Assembly: GCF_022354465.1 (NCBI RefSeq)
Contig: NZ_CP092361.1
Location: 2,138,522 to 2,202,521 of the forward strand
From: Wielerella bovis
GTDB lineage: Bacteria; Pseudomonadota; Gammaproteobacteria; Burkholderiales; Neisseriaceae
Length of the DNA: 64,000 nucleotides
Direction: 5' to 3'
Under the pieces are notes generated by a model that had not been told where the DNA came from, ran no database searches, and saw nothing but the letters and a program-made list of their open reading frames with translations. This document shows positions 16,969 through 26,385 of this stretch, in pieces (position 1 is the stretch's first letter; each line of letters starts with the position of its first letter). Both the position numbers and the translations under genes were made by a program.

Positions 16969-17235
16969 AACCTGTATTCATAAGATTGATTGCTTGATTT
17001 TATAGTCGCTTAAAATTAAAAATACTACTGCGTTGCCCACGCCCTTATGTACTAGATGTACACGGCAGGCGTGGTCGCCTTGTCCTATTTTTATTTTAAG
17101 CGACTATATTGCCAATTTTTGCGGATACAAGGCGACTTTTCATGCCAATATTGAACATATTGGCATGAAAAGTTAACACAGTAAGCGCATAAAGTGGCGA
17201 TAAAAGCAAGTTATTAAGATTGTGAATGTAGGCTC
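16969..17235. repeat. Second miniature repeat family, copy interrupted by a CREE
   Basis: The left part AACCTGTATTCATAAGATTG and the right part from 17109 (GCGGATACAAGGCGAC, CATGCCAATATTG, ATTGGCATGAAAAG, AAAGTGGCGAT) align with 13025-13168. The CREE at 17001-17108 sits in the middle. The right terminal repeat is degenerate. This and the CREE account for the whole 16902-17277 gap. Confidence 0.65.
17001..17108. repeat. Correia-like element, TAGTCGC-end type
   Basis: A 108-base copy bounded by TATAGTCGC and GCGACTATA, almost identical to 5679-5786, inserted into the second repeat family with TA at both edges. Confidence 0.88.
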
Positions 17236-17277
17236 TAAATCAGGCAGCCTGAAAATCATAAACACGAGAAAAATAAA

Positions 17278-17748
17278 ATGAATATTACCGTATTAGCCGT
17301 TGGTACAAAAATGCCACGTTGGGTAGATGAAGCTGTACACGAATACGCCAAACGATTTGGGCGCGATATAAACTATGCCCTAAAAGAAATCAAGCCCGAA
17401 AAACGCGGCGCAGGCATCAACGCAGCGCAAGGCATGGCAGCAGAAGAAAAACGCATCGTAGAAGCCATTCCCGATGGCGCGTTTTTGGTTATATTGGACG
17501 AACGTGGCAAAGCCCCTACTTCCATGGAGTTGGCAGAATATATGCGAGTATGGCAACAAAATGGCGAACATGTTTGTTTTGTGATTGGCGGTGCAGACGG
17601 CATGACAGATACCTTAAAACAAAAAGCACGCCTAATGATGCGCTTATCCAGCCTTACTCTGCCACACGGCATGGTACGCGTATTACTGACCGAACAACTT
17701 TATCGCGCGGTATCCATTTTGCACAATCACCCCTATCATCGCGAATAA
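17278..17748 (+). CDS. rlmH: 23S rRNA (pseudouridine-1915-N3)-methyltransferase
   Basis: A 156-residue SPOUT-family enzyme modifying m3-pseudouridine 1915 in helix 69 of 23S rRNA. Landmarks: VLAVGTKMPRWVDEAV at the start, LDERGKAPTSMELA near residue 80, the SAM-binding FVIGGADGM near residue 103 and the C-terminal LLTEQLYRA...HPYHRE. Length is standard. It stands alone here, whereas it often follows rsfS. Confidence 0.96.
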   Translation: MNITVLAVGTKMPRWVDEAVHEYAKRFGRDINYALKEIKPEKRGAGINAAQGMAAEEKRIVEAIPDGAFLVILDERGKAPTSMELAEYMRVWQQNGEHVCFVIGGADGMTDTLKQKARLMMRLSSLTLPHGMVRVLLTEQLYRAVSILHNHPYHRE

Positions 17749-17906
17749 ACAAAAGGCAGCCTGAAACTCCGATTTATCTAAAATTTGTTGTTTTTGTACA
17801 ACTGCAAAGTGTTAAATCATACTAAACATAAAGAAAATATATGACAAAGAACATGAACTTGGGTATTGTCGCAGCATGGCTATAAAGCCACTAAACCGCG
17901 TTTCTA

Positions 17907-17936
17907 TTGACAGTAACGCAGCAAATTCTTTATAGT
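17907..17936 (+). promoter_or_regulatory. Strong sigma-70 promoter of rmpM
   Basis: TTGACA (17907-17912) and TATAGT (17931-17936) with an 18-base spacer predict a leader of about 108 bases before rmpM, with a DUS inside it. The rest of 17749-18050 shows nothing else. Confidence 0.65.
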
Positions 17937-18050
17937 AACTATTGGTACAATTTAGGTTTGCGCCGAATGACCATAAAGCGGCAGCCTGAATCTTAAACAC
18001 GTGGCAGATGATAATCCGCCATACAATCATTTTCTTGATGAGGGAATAAA

Positions 18051-18743
18051 ATGACTAAACAACTTAAAGCAAGCGCATTGATTATCGCCCTGTTGGCTTC
18101 TACTGGCGCAATGGCTCACGAAATTCACGGTTACACTATCAGCGGACAATCTGGTAAAGTTGTTCGTAACAGCTACGGTGAATGCTGGGAAAACGCATTC
18201 TTGAACAAAGAAGGCAGCAACGTAGTGGAATGTGGTGGTCGTGAAGAATTTGAAACTGTTAATGAACCATATACAGTTTCAGAGGACAATACTGTAACGC
18301 TGAAATCTGAATTCTTGTTCGGCTTTGACAAAGACAACTTACGTCCAGAAGCTATCCAAACTCTGAACGAATTGGCTGCTCGTTTGTCTAACACACAAGT
18401 GCAAGCTGTTCGCGTTGAAGGTCATACAGACTTTATGGGTTCAGATGCTTACAACCAAGCTCTGTCTCAACGCCGTGCCAATACAGTAGCTAACTACTTG
18501 GTAAGCCAAGGCGTTCCTGCTGAGAAAATCACACCTGTTGGCTTGGGTGAAAGTCAAGCTCGTATGACTGCTGCTTGTCAAGCAGAAGTAGCTAAATTGG
18601 GTAGCAAAGTATCACGTGCGAAAAAACGTGCTGCTCTGATTGCATGTATTGAACCAGACCGTCGCGTAGATGTTCAAATTAATTCTTTGGTAACTCGTAC
18701 TCGCCAAGTAACACGTCCTGTTACTCGTCCTGTTACTCAATAA
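18051..18743 (+). CDS. rmpM: RmpM/OmpA-family outer-membrane protein
   Basis: A 230-residue protein with a signal peptide (residues 1-22, cleavage AMA/HE) and a short N-terminal segment ([20 protein letters not shown]) that in Neisseria RmpM contacts porin trimers. The C-terminal OmpA domain (about 85-220) has [16 protein letters not shown] and [10 protein letters not shown], the peptidoglycan-binding motifs. It has no beta-barrel, as in RmpM. The C-terminus carries a short TRPV repeat. GAGGG precedes the ATG, and promoter and terminator are both clear, suggesting a highly expressed monocistronic gene. Confidence 0.9.
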   Translation: MTKQLKASALIIALLASTGAMAHEIHGYTISGQSGKVVRNSYGECWENAFLNKEGSNVVECGGREEFETVNEPYTVSEDNTVTLKSEFLFGFDKDNLRPEAIQTLNELAARLSNTQVQAVRVEGHTDFMGSDAYNQALSQRRANTVANYLVSQGVPAEKITPVGLGESQARMTAACQAEVAKLGSKVSRAKKRAALIACIEPDRRVDVQINSLVTRTRQVTRPVTRPVTQ

Positions 18744-18785
18744 TTTAAAACTTTCCAACCATTTTAGATTGGTATAAGCATAATG

Positions 18786-18826
18786 AACCAGATTCTAACC
18801 ATTTTTGTTGGAATCTGGTTTTTTTA
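18786..18826 (+). terminator. rmpM terminator
   Basis: AACCAGATTC pairs with GAATCTGGTT around a 15-base loop that can pair further, followed by TTTTT. Confidence 0.85.
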
Positions 18827-18855
18827 AGTTTAAGGCAGCCTGAAAGTAGAAAATC

Positions 18856-19113
18856 ATGCCACATATTAAAATGTACACAGGTCCATTTTGCCCCTATTGC
18901 ATGATGGCAAAACAGTTTTTAAAACAACTGGGTGTCAGCGAAATTGAAGAAATTCGAGTTGATAAAAGTCCCGAAATATTTGCCGAAATGCAGCAAATAA
19001 CAGGACAACGCAGCGTGCCGCAAATTTTTATTGGCGAGACGCATGTGGGTGGTTTTACCGATTTGTATGCGCTGCATCAAAAAGGCGATTTACTGCCTTT
19101 GCTGGAAAAATAA
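18856..19113 (+). CDS. grxC: Glutaredoxin 3
   Basis: An 85-residue thiol oxidoreductase with the CPYC active site at residues 12-15, the cis-proline region RSVPQIFI near residue 57 and the GGFTDL glutathione-binding motif near residue 70. It reduces disulfides using glutathione in the cytosol. The gene lies 30 bases before secB and the two are probably co-transcribed, the same order as in many proteobacteria. Confidence 0.95.
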   Translation: MPHIKMYTGPFCPYCMMAKQFLKQLGVSEIEEIRVDKSPEIFAEMQQITGQRSVPQIFIGETHVGGFTDLYALHQKGDLLPLLEK

Positions 19114-19143
19114 ATTAACTATCTGATTATAGAAAGAAATATT

Positions 19144-19587
19144 ATGAGTAATGAACAAGCTGCACAACCTACGTTTAGCGTAGAAAAATTGTATGTCAAA
19201 GATTTGTCTTTGGAAGTGCCACACGCGCCTGCTATTTTCTTGGAGCAAGAAACGCCAGAAGTGGATATGCGTATCACAACCGAAAACGCCAAAGTAGAAG
19301 AGAATTTCTACGAATGTTCGGTTACGGTTACGGTTACCGCAAAATTGAACGATGGTCGCGTGGTGTTTTTGAACGAAGTTACCCAAGCGGGCATTTTCCA
19401 TGTTTCCAATGTATCGGAAGAAGATGTGAAATTGTTGTTGGGCGTAGCGTGTCCAAACATTTTGTTCCCATACGCACGCGAAGCCGTATCCACAACGGTT
19501 ACACGCGCAGGCTTCCCACCTGTGTTGCTCGCGCCAATTAATTTTGATGCGATGTATCATCAAGCACAAGAACAGCAAGCGCAATAA
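19144..19587 (+). CDS. secB: Protein-export chaperone SecB
   Basis: A 147-residue tetrameric chaperone that keeps preproteins unfolded and hands them to SecA. The core shows [30 protein letters not shown] and [14 protein letters not shown], all conserved in SecB. It follows grxC by 30 bases with AGAAAG before the ATG, and ends in a DUS hairpin shared with aroA. Confidence 0.97.
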   Translation: MSNEQAAQPTFSVEKLYVKDLSLEVPHAPAIFLEQETPEVDMRITTENAKVEENFYECSVTVTVTAKLNDGRVVFLNEVTQAGIFHVSNVSEEDVKLLLGVACPNILFPYAREAVSTTVTRAGFPPVLLAPINFDAMYHQAQEQQAQ

Positions 19588-19598
19588 TCTTAAATTGA

Positions 19599-19627
19599 AG
19601 GCAGCCTGAAAACTTTTCAGGCTGCCT
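19599..19627. terminator. DUS inverted-pair terminator between secB and aroA
   Basis: AGGCAGCCTGAAAA and TTTTCAGGCTGCCT form a perfect stem around one base, between convergent genes. Confidence 0.75.
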
Positions 19628-19633
19628 GAATTT

Positions 19634-20929
19634 TTACGCGCTCAAACCATTGAACACATCAAAATAAGTCGGGAAGGTTTTGTGCGTGCATTTCGGGTCG
19701 TTGATTTGCACCGCCACACCCAGCAAACTCACCAGCGAAAAACACATCGCCATGCGGTGGTCGTCATAGGTGTCAATCGCTGCGCCGTTGGTCAATTTTT
19801 CGGGTGGCGTGATGTGGATTGCGTCCTGCTCTTCCACCACTTCCGCACCCACTTTCCGCAATTCGGTCGCCATCGCAGCAATGCGGTCGGTTTCCTTCAC
19901 GCGCCACGATTCAATATTGCGAATGCTGCATTTCGCGCCCGTCGCCAATGCCACCACCGCCAAAGTCATGGCTGCGTCTGGAATGTGATTCGCGTCCAAA
20001 TCAAAGGGCTGGATTTTTTGTTCGGGCACACGCGAAACTTCAATAAAATCATCGCCCCAAACCACGTTTGCGCCAATTTTCGCCAATTCGTGCGCGAACG
20101 CGACATCGCCCTGAATCGCGTTTTTGCCCAAACCTGTTACGCGAACGGGGTTGCCTGAAAGCAAACCTGCCGCCAAAAAATAGCTCGCGCTGGATGCATC
20201 GCCTTCCACGTTCACGATTTCGGGCGCGTGGTATTTCGCGTTTTCAGGCAGCCTGAAAAATTGGTAATCTTGATTTTCCACGTTTACGCCAAATTGTTTC
20301 AATAAATTCAAGGTAATATCAATATATGGCTTGGAAATCAAATCGTCGTCCACGCGGATTGTCCACGCTTCGCCTGTGAGTGGCAATGCCATTAACAATG
20401 CGGTCAAAAATTGGCTGGACACATTGCCTTTAATCGGGATTTCGCGAATTTGTTTGTCTGAAAAATCATGGATTTGCAAAGGGGGATAACCTTCGTTGCC
20501 CAAATAATCCACATTCGCGCCCGCAATTCGCAGCGCGTCCACCAAATCGCCAATCGGACGCTCGTGCATACGCGGCACGCCGTGCAAATAGTAGTCGCCG
20601 CCCAAAATCGCCAATGCGCCCGTCAAGGGGCGAAATGCGGTGCCTGCGTTGCCCAAAAACAAATCGGCTTGTTTATTGGGGAATTTGCCCGACTGCCCGA
20701 CCAATTTCAGGCTGCCTGAATCGGTTTTTTGCATGGGAACACCCAATTTTTCAAGGGCTTCCAGCATGCGGTCGGTGTCGTCTGATTTGAGCAGCGAGCG
20801 GATTTCGCATTCATTGTCCGACAATGCCGCCAACAATAAGGTGCGGTTGCTGATGCTTTTGGAACCTGGTAAAGCGACTGTGTTGTGCGCTTTCAGGCTG
20901 CGTGGCGCGAGTGTGATTGCTTTTGTCAT
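19634..20929 (-). CDS. aroA: 3-phosphoshikimate 1-carboxyvinyltransferase (EPSP synthase)
   Basis: A 431-residue shikimate-pathway enzyme joining shikimate 3-phosphate and phosphoenolpyruvate. The signatures are [17 protein letters not shown] near residue 20, [15 protein letters not shown] near residue 90, and RVKETDRI...YDDHRMAM in the C-terminal half. The ATG at 20929 was chosen because AAGGAAAG lies upstream and the homologous N-terminus begins there; a longer frame to 20980 has no support. Several DUS lie in frame. GC content is slightly higher than that of its neighbours. Confidence 0.96.
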   Translation of the reverse strand: MTKAITLAPRSLKAHNTVALPGSKSISNRTLLLAALSDNECEIRSLLKSDDTDRMLEALEKLGVPMQKTDSGSLKLVGQSGKFPNKQADLFLGNAGTAFRPLTGALAILGGDYYLHGVPRMHERPIGDLVDALRIAGANVDYLGNEGYPPLQIHDFSDKQIREIPIKGNVSSQFLTALLMALPLTGEAWTIRVDDDLISKPYIDITLNLLKQFGVNVENQDYQFFRLPENAKYHAPEIVNVEGDASSASYFLAAGLLSGNPVRVTGLGKNAIQGDVAFAHELAKIGANVVWGDDFIEVSRVPEQKIQPFDLDANHIPDAAMTLAVVALATGAKCSIRNIESWRVKETDRIAAMATELRKVGAEVVEEQDAIHITPPEKLTNGAAIDTYDDHRMAMCFSLVSLLGVAVQINDPKCTHKTFPTYFDVFNGLSA

Positions 20930-21117
20930 AATCTTTCCTTTTATAAAAATTTTGACGATATTATAGCGTTTAAATGGCAAAAAATATGGTTATTTAAAAT
21001 ATAATTTCAATGATGCGGTTTTCAGGTTGCATTTGATATAAAATGTTATCAAGCAGCCTGAAAACGGTGTTTTTCTGGTTTTTGCATAGATAAACGGAAA
21101 AAATGTGTTACTGCTAT

Positions 21118-21215
21118 TATAGTCGTTTCAAATAAAAATAATACCGCGTTGCCAGCTCCCTTATGTACACGGCGGTTGCTGCCGCCTTGTCTTATTTCTA
21201 TTTGAAACGACTATA
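21118..21215. repeat. Correia-like element, TAGTCGTTT-end type
   Basis: A 98-base element from TATAGTCGTTTCAAATAAAA to TTTGAAACGACTATA with GCCAGCTCCCTTATGTACAC and GCCGCCTTGTC in the core. Apart from DUS-like sequences it is the only content of the 20930-21296 gap. Confidence 0.85.
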
Positions 21216-21296
21216 TAAACCGCAGTTTGTTATAATTTGGCTTTATCTGTGAATGTGGCGGTTTCAGGCTGCCTATGGTTATAGGAAAATGTAAGA

Positions 21297-21845
21297 ATGA
21301 AAGACCAAAATAATTTGTGCTGGTTGGATATGGAAATGACGGGTTTGAATGCGGAAACGGATAAAATCATTGAAGTGGCGATGATTATTACCGATAAGGA
21401 TTTAAATGTATTGGCACAATCAGAAGTGTATGCGATTCATCAAAGCGATGAAGTTTTGAATGCAATGGACGCATGGTGTACGGCAACACACGCACGCACG
21501 GGCTTGACGGAACGTGTGAAACAATCTACTTACACGGAAGCGGAAGTGGAGCAACGTTTGTTGGATTTTATGCAAGAATGGCTGCCTGAAAAAACCACGC
21601 CGATGTGTGGCAACACGATTCATCAAGACCGCCGTTTTATGGTGAAGCATATGCCGCGTTTGGAAGCGTATTTCCATTATCGCAATTTGGATGTATCCAC
21701 GCTCAAAGAATTGGCGCGCCGTTGGCATCCTGCGGTGTATAAGGGCGTGGTGAAAAAAGGTTCGCACAAGGCTTTGGACGATATTTTGGAGAGTATTGAG
21801 GAATTGCGTTACTATCGTGCAACATTTTTGCGTTTGCCTGAATGA
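21297..21845 (+). CDS. orn: Oligoribonuclease
   Basis: A 182-residue DEDDh 3'-5' exoribonuclease that degrades di- to pentaribonucleotides, including pGpG from cyclic-di-GMP. Asp11 and Glu13 lie in WLDMEMTGL, the second motif is NTIHQDRRFM near residue 103, and KGSHKALDDILESI near residue 157 provides the His and last Asp. Length is standard. The C-terminus LRLPE looks partly DUS-derived. It is a single gene with a CREE upstream and a half-CREE beginning 22 bases after the stop. Confidence 0.96.
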   Translation: MKDQNNLCWLDMEMTGLNAETDKIIEVAMIITDKDLNVLAQSEVYAIHQSDEVLNAMDAWCTATHARTGLTERVKQSTYTEAEVEQRLLDFMQEWLPEKTTPMCGNTIHQDRRFMVKHMPRLEAYFHYRNLDVSTLKELARRWHPAVYKGVVKKGSHKALDDILESIEELRYYRATFLRLPE

Positions 21846-21867
21846 AAAAATAACAAGATGCGTGGAT

Positions 21868-21932
21868 GTATAGTGGATTCAATTTAAATCAGGACAAGGC
21901 GACAGCGACTGCCGTGTACACCTAGTACATAG
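21868..21932. repeat. Half Correia-like element, left flank of the IS481-type element
   Basis: From TATAGTGGATTCAATTTAAA through the core to CCTAGTACATAG, where the insertion sequence begins. It is the left half of a standard CREE. Confidence 0.8.
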
Positions 21933-22807
21933 TGTAGAAATAAACCGAGTTGTTTACACAACAGGTTGAGAAAAATAAGCTTGTAACACTTCAAATGGCG
22001 TATCGCCATTTAAGGAACTGTGCGGCTTTACAGTATTATAAAAATTCACAAAACGACATAATTCCTTTTGCCGATGCAATGGATCAGTAAACTCTGTTTT
22101 CTCATACCACATCTGCATAATCGTTCGTATTACGCGTTCCGCTTTGCCATTGGTTTGTGGACGTGCTGGGCGAGTGAATTTTTGATTGATATTGTTTTCA
22201 AAACACGCCACACCAAACGCATGATTTGCCGCACCTTTGTATTCACTACCATTATCTGAATAAATGCAGTCAATTTGGTATGGGCAAGGCTCTATGACTT
22301 GTTCAGTTAGAAATTTAGCCGCACTTGTAGCAGTTTTATCAGGCAAAATGGCAGCATACAACTCACGAGAAAAATCATCAATAGCAACAAACAGATACTC
22401 ACGTTTATCCGTTGCTTTTTGTCCTTTAAGTAAAGGTAAGCGTTTGGTATCTACATGTACCATTTCGCCAGGATAAGATTTATTGTATCGTTGTGCTTGC
22501 TTTTTGAGTTTCTCTTGAATTTCTCGTTCTACTTTGGCTAATCGTTTCATACCGTATTTTGCTTGTTTGAAACGATTGTTGGTGCTGTTTTGCGGTTTAA
22601 GTAGGCGAAGACGAGCGGCTTTCAGTACACGATAAATGGTTTGGCGACTAACCATAAAACGGCGAGCCAGTGAAGTAACGCTTTCTTTGTTTTGCGTATA
22701 AGCTAGCCAAATGGCTTGACGATGGTGTGGGGTAAGGCGAGTGTTCTTATGGATATTCATGGCAGTATTGTCTTTCAATACTGTAAACAACGCTAGTAAT
22801 TTCTACA
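21933..22807 (-). mobile_element. IS481-family insertion sequence
   Basis: An 875-base element bounded by inverted ends: TGTAGAAATAAACCGAGTTG at the left and, read inward from the right, TGTAGAAATTACTAGCGTTG, both continuing with TTTACA. It carries one intact transposase gene. The TGT start and single DDE frame fit IS481. The flanks are two inverted half-CREEs, so no simple target duplication can be read. Confidence 0.85.
21954..22760 (-). CDS. IS481-family transposase
   Basis: A 268-residue DDE transposase. The N-terminal helix-turn-helix region contains TSLARRFMVSRQTIYRVLKAA (read in parts, residues about 26-46). The rve-type catalytic core has HVDTKRLPLL (first Asp), YSDNGSEYKG (second Asp) and GKAERVIRT (Glu). 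The C-terminus PHSSLNGDTPFEVLQAYF is typical of the family. The frame is uninterrupted, so the enzyme may be active. The ATG at 22760 was chosen; a TTG ten codons upstream lies near the terminal repeat. Confidence 0.88.
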   Translation of the reverse strand: MNIHKNTRLTPHHRQAIWLAYTQNKESVTSLARRFMVSRQTIYRVLKAARLRLLKPQNSTNNRFKQAKYGMKRLAKVEREIQEKLKKQAQRYNKSYPGEMVHVDTKRLPLLKGQKATDKREYLFVAIDDFSRELYAAILPDKTATSAAKFLTEQVIEPCPYQIDCIYSDNGSEYKGAANHAFGVACFENNINQKFTRPARPQTNGKAERVIRTIMQMWYEKTEFTDPLHRQKELCRFVNFYNTVKPHSSLNGDTPFEVLQAYFSQPVV

Positions 22808-22872
22808 CCTTATGTACTAGGTGTACACGGCGGTCGCTGTCGCCTTGTCCTGATTTAAATTGAATCCACTAT
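22808..22872. repeat. Half Correia-like element, right flank of the IS481-type element (inverted)
   Basis: CCTTATGTACTAGG through to TTTAAATTGAATCCACTATA is the reverse complement of the same CREE half that lies on the left of the insertion sequence, not the missing other half. Confidence 0.8.
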
Positions 22873-22874
22873 AT

Positions 22875-23195
22875 TCATAAGGGTTGCGCCTCCGCTAAAA
22901 CTTTCTGGCGAAATGTTTCAGGCAAATCTTTGGGTGTACGCACATCAACCGAAATACCTAAACTTTGCTCCAATTCATCTTGCAAACCACCTAAATCAAA
23001 CAAAGTGGTTTTCGGCAAGGGGTCAACCAGTAAATCCAAATCGCTGTACTCGGTATCTGTGCCATGCAAAACCGAGCCAAAAATACGAGGATTACGGATG
23101 CGATATTGCTGAAACCTTTGCAAAACCCTATTTTTTGAACTTTTTTGAAAAATAAATTTCTTAAAATTCAAAAAATTAAAATTTTTAAATATCAA
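22875..23195 (-). pseudogene. MNT-type nucleotidyltransferase with N-terminus replaced by a miniature element
   Basis: A 106-residue frame. From about residue 29 it is a normal MNT protein (RIFGSVLHG, YSDLDLLVD, GLQDELEQSLGISVDV) and a paralogue of 5082-5372. Residues 1-28, rich in Phe, Lys and Asn, are read from the inserted element at 23111-23220. The expected MKPSELLQ-type start is absent on the far side of the element. Either the gene is dead or it makes a protein with a new N-terminus. No HEPN partner is visible. Confidence 0.7.
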
Positions 23196-23220
23196 ATTTT
23201 AGGAGTTTTGCAAAGGTTTC
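23111..23220. mobile_element. Miniature element with IS5/IS1106-like ends
   Basis: A 110-base, very AT-rich segment bounded by perfect 16-base inverted repeats GAAACCTTTGCAAAAC (23111-23126) and GTTTTGCAAAGGTTTC (23205-23220). These resemble the ends of the neisserial IS1106 group (GAGACCTTTGCAAAA). It has no coding capacity of its own and is inserted in the 5' part of an MNT gene. Confidence 0.75.
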
Positions 23221-23311
23221 ATACTAAATGGATTAACCAAATAAGTCCAAAGCGCATTAATTTAATGCCAAAGTAAAATGGCATACTAATTGGCATACCA
23301 ATAAATCTAAA

Positions 23312-23341
23312 AAATAAAACCCACTGAAAAATCAGTAGGTT
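23312..23341. terminator. Terminator downstream of tRNA-Ser
   Basis: AAAACCCACTGA pairs with TCAGTAGGTTTT around a short A-rich loop, with one mismatch. It lies just after the tRNA-Ser 3' end on the minus strand. Confidence 0.65.
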
Positions 23342-23352
23342 TTGATAAATCT

Positions 23353-23443
<91 letters not shown>

Positions 23444-23572
23444 GCTGCGGTAAAGTCAAAATAATATAGCTTATTCTCTATTTTGGCAAGTGTTTTATAT
23501 AAAAAAATCCCACAAAATCACAACAAACTGATTTCAAAAAAATAAAATTTTCAGGCAGCCTGAAAGATAAAC

Positions 23573-23600
23573 CTTGTTTTTCTCCATATTATCCCTATAT
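23573..23600 (+). promoter_or_regulatory. Candidate heat-shock (sigma-32) promoter of clpB
   Basis: CTTGTTT (23573-23579), a 13-base spacer and CCCTATAT (23593-23600) resemble the sigma-32 consensus CTTGAAA/CCCCATNT, 37 bases before the clpB start. Confidence 0.5.
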
Positions 23601-23637
23601 CGTGGGCATAGAAAATTCATTCAAGGATACGCACATT

Positions 23638-26214
23638 ATGAGATATGACAAATTTACTAGTAAATTTCAGGCTGCCTTGCAAGCCGCTCAAAGTCTCGCC
23701 ATAGCAGCAGACAATGGTTATTTGGAAGCAGCGCATGTTTTGAAAGTGCTGCTAGAGGACAATCAAAATGGCATGGCAGCACTACTTGCGCAAGCAGGTG
23801 GCGATGTTCAACAAATCAAACAAAGCATTCAGGCTGTGTTAAATACTTTGCCAAAGGTTTCAGGACAAGGCGGCGAAATGTATCCCAGCCGAGAATTGCA
23901 AAATGCTTTGAATTTGATGGATAAAGCGGCTGTTAAACGTGGAGATGCTTATATTGCTAGCGAATTATTTTTGTTGGGCATAATGCAAGCCAATGGTGCA
24001 ACAGGCAAAATTTTGCAAGATGCAGGAGTAACAGAAAACAAATTAACACAAGCCATTGAACAACTGAACAAAGGACAAACTGTGGACAATCCCAACGCCG
24101 AAGACCAACGTGAAGCATTAAAAAAATACACTTTGGATTTAACCGAACGCGCACGCGAAGGCAAACTTGACCCTGTGATTGGTCGCGATGACGAAATCCG
24201 TCGCGCCATTCAGGTTTTGCAACGTCGCACAAAAAACAATCCTGTTTTGATTGGCGAACCTGGGGTCGGCAAAACGGCGATTGTGGAAGGCTTGGCGCAA
24301 CGGATTGTGAATGGCGAAGTGCCTGAATCTTTGCGCAATAAGCGTTTGTTGGTGTTGGATTTGGCGGCTTTGATTGCGGGCGCGAAATACCGTGGCGAAT
24401 TTGAAGAACGCTTGAAAGCCGTATTAAATGATTTGGCACAAGATGATGGCAACAGTTTGATTTTTATTGATGAAATTCACACATTGGTCGGCGCAGGCAA
24501 AACCGATGGCGCAATGGACGCAGGCAATATGCTCAAACCCGCGTTGGCGCGTGGCGAATTGCATTGCATTGGCGCGACCACGCTGGACGAGTATCGCCAA
24601 TACATTGAAAAAGATGCGGCTTTGGAACGCCGTTTCCAAAAAGTCTTGGTGAATGAACCCAGTGTAGAAGACACGATTGCGATTTTGCGTGGTTTGCAAG
24701 AACGCTATGAAATCCATCACAGCGTAGACATCACCGACCCTGCGATTGTGGCGGCGGCGGAATTGTCCAATCGCTACATCACCGACCGTTTCCTGCCTGA
24801 CAAAGCCATTGATTTGATTGACGAGGCAGCCAGTCGCATCAAAATGGAAATGGATTCCAAACCAGAGGCGATGGACAAACTTGACCGCCGCATCATTCAA
24901 TTACAAATGGAAAAAATGCACGTTGCCAAAGAAACCGATGAGGCAAGCAAAAAGCGTTTGGCACTCATTGACGAAGAAATTGGCAGCCTGCAAAAAGAGT
25001 ATGCCGATTTGGAAGAAATCTGGAAAGCCGAAAAAGCCGCATCGGTCGGTTCAAGCGATGTGAAAAAACAAATTGAAGAAACGCGCCTGAAAATTGAGCA
25101 AGCCAAACGTGCTGGCGATTATGCCAAAGCATCTGAATTGGAATACGGCGTGTTACCCAAATTGTTGCAGCAATTACAAACCGCCGAGCTTTCAGGCAGC
25201 CTGAAAACCGCTAACAAATTGTTTCGCACCGAAGTGGGCGCGGAAGAAATCGCGGAAATTGTGTCGCGCATGACGGGTATTCCCGTTGCCAAAATGATGG
25301 AGGGCGAGCGCGAGAAGTTATTGAAAATGGAAGATGTTCTGCATAAACGCGTGGTGGGGCAAGACGAAGCCGTCCGCGCGGTGGCAGACGCGATTCGCCG
25401 CAGCCGTTCGGGTTTGGCTGACCCAAATAAGCCGTATGGCAGTTTCCTGTTTTTGGGGCCAACGGGCGTGGGCAAAACGGAATTGTGCAAAACGTTGGCA
25501 AGTTTTCTGTTTGACAGCGAAGAGCATTTAATCCGCATTGATATGTCGGAATACATGGAAAAACACAGCATTGCGCGTTTAATTGGTGCGCCCCCCGGTT
25601 ATGTGGGCTACGAAGAAGGTGGCTATTTGACCGAACAAGTGCGCCGCAAACCGTATAGCGTGATTTTGCTGGACGAAGTGGAAAAAGCCCACCCCGATGT
25701 GTTCAATATTTTGCTGCAAGTGTTGGACGATGGTCGTTTGACCGATGGGCAAGGTCGCACGGTGGATTTTAAAAACACGGTGATTGTGATGACGAGCAAT
25801 ATTGGCAGTCAGCATATTCAAGATTTAGGCGATACGGCAGACTATGACGCGGTAAAAGCAGCGGTCATGGGTGATGTGAAAGCGTATTTCCGTCCTGAAT
25901 TGATTAACCGCATTGATGAAGTGGTGGTATTCCATGGTTTGAGTCAAGCGAATATTCGCAATATTGCTGCGATTCAATTAGGCAGCCTGAAAAAACGCTT
26001 GACAGCACAGAACTTGCGTTTAGAAATTTCAAACGCAGCATTAGATTTGATTGCGGCAGAAGGTTTTGACCCTGTGTATGGGGCACGTCCACTCAAACGC
26101 GCCATTCAGGCGGAAATTGAAAATCCGCTTGCCAAAGCTTTGTTAAGTGGTCAATATGCACCCGAAAGTGTGATTCGCATTGATGTTCATGATGACTATT
26201 TGATATTTGCATAA
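23638..26214 (+). CDS. clpB: ATP-dependent disaggregase ClpB
   Basis: An 858-residue hexameric AAA+ chaperone that, with DnaK, extracts polypeptides from aggregates. There is an N domain (1-145), a first ATPase with GEPGVGKT near residue 206, a long coiled-coil middle domain (about 405-525), and a second ATPase with GPTGVGKT near residue 607, [12 protein letters not shown] as Walker B and a C-terminal [12 protein letters not shown] sensor. The ATG at 23638 matches the ClpB start [11 protein letters not shown]; a frame open to 23602 is rejected. A DUS encodes KFQAA at the N-terminus and others occur inside. It ends at a DUS hairpin. Confidence 0.97.
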   Translation: MRYDKFTSKFQAALQAAQSLAIAADNGYLEAAHVLKVLLEDNQNGMAALLAQAGGDVQQIKQSIQAVLNTLPKVSGQGGEMYPSRELQNALNLMDKAAVKRGDAYIASELFLLGIMQANGATGKILQDAGVTENKLTQAIEQLNKGQTVDNPNAEDQREALKKYTLDLTERAREGKLDPVIGRDDEIRRAIQVLQRRTKNNPVLIGEPGVGKTAIVEGLAQRIVNGEVPESLRNKRLLVLDLAALIAGAKYRGEFEERLKAVLNDLAQDDGNSLIFIDEIHTLVGAGKTDGAMDAGNMLKPALARGELHCIGATTLDEYRQYIEKDAALERRFQKVLVNEPSVEDTIAILRGLQERYEIHHSVDITDPAIVAAAELSNRYITDRFLPDKAIDLIDEAASRIKMEMDSKPEAMDKLDRRIIQLQMEKMHVAKETDEASKKRLALIDEEIGSLQKEYADLEEIWKAEKAASVGSSDVKKQIEETRLKIEQAKRAGDYAKASELEYGVLPKLLQQLQTAELSGSLKTANKLFRTEVGAEEIAEIVSRMTGIPVAKMMEGEREKLLKMEDVLHKRVVGQDEAVRAVADAIRRSRSGLADPNKPYGSFLFLGPTGVGKTELCKTLASFLFDSEEHLIRIDMSEYMEKHSIARLIGAPPGYVGYEEGGYLTEQVRRKPYSVILLDEVEKAHPDVFNILLQVLDDGRLTDGQGRTVDFKNTVIVMTSNIGSQHIQDLGDTADYDAVKAAVMGDVKAYFRPELINRIDEVVVFHGLSQANIRNIAAIQLGSLKKRLTAQNLRLEISNAALDLIAAEGFDPVYGARPLKRAIQAEIENPLAKALLSGQYAPESVIRIDVHDDYLIFA

Positions 26215-26226
26215 TCAAATATATAA

Positions 26227-26262
26227 GGCAGCCTGAAACATAATTTTATGTTTCAGGCTGCC
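26227..26262 (+). terminator. clpB terminator built from a DUS inverted pair
   Basis: GGCAGCCTGAAACATAA (26227-26243) pairs perfectly with TTATGTTTCAGGCTGCC (26246-26262), extending the DUS arms by five bases. Confidence 0.8.
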
Positions 26263-26278
26263 CTTATCATCATAATAT

Positions 26279-26385
26279 TATAGTGGATTCAATTTAAATC
26301 AGGACAAGGCGACAGCGACCGCCGTGTACACATAGTACATAAGGGAGCTGGCAACGCTGTACTGGTTTAAATTGAATTCACTATA
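26279..26385. repeat. Correia-like element abutting the frr stop codon
   Basis: A 107-base standard copy (TATAGTGGATTCAATTTAAA ... TTTAAATTGAATTCACTATA). Its last base is directly next to the frr stop codon at 26386-26388. Confidence 0.9.
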
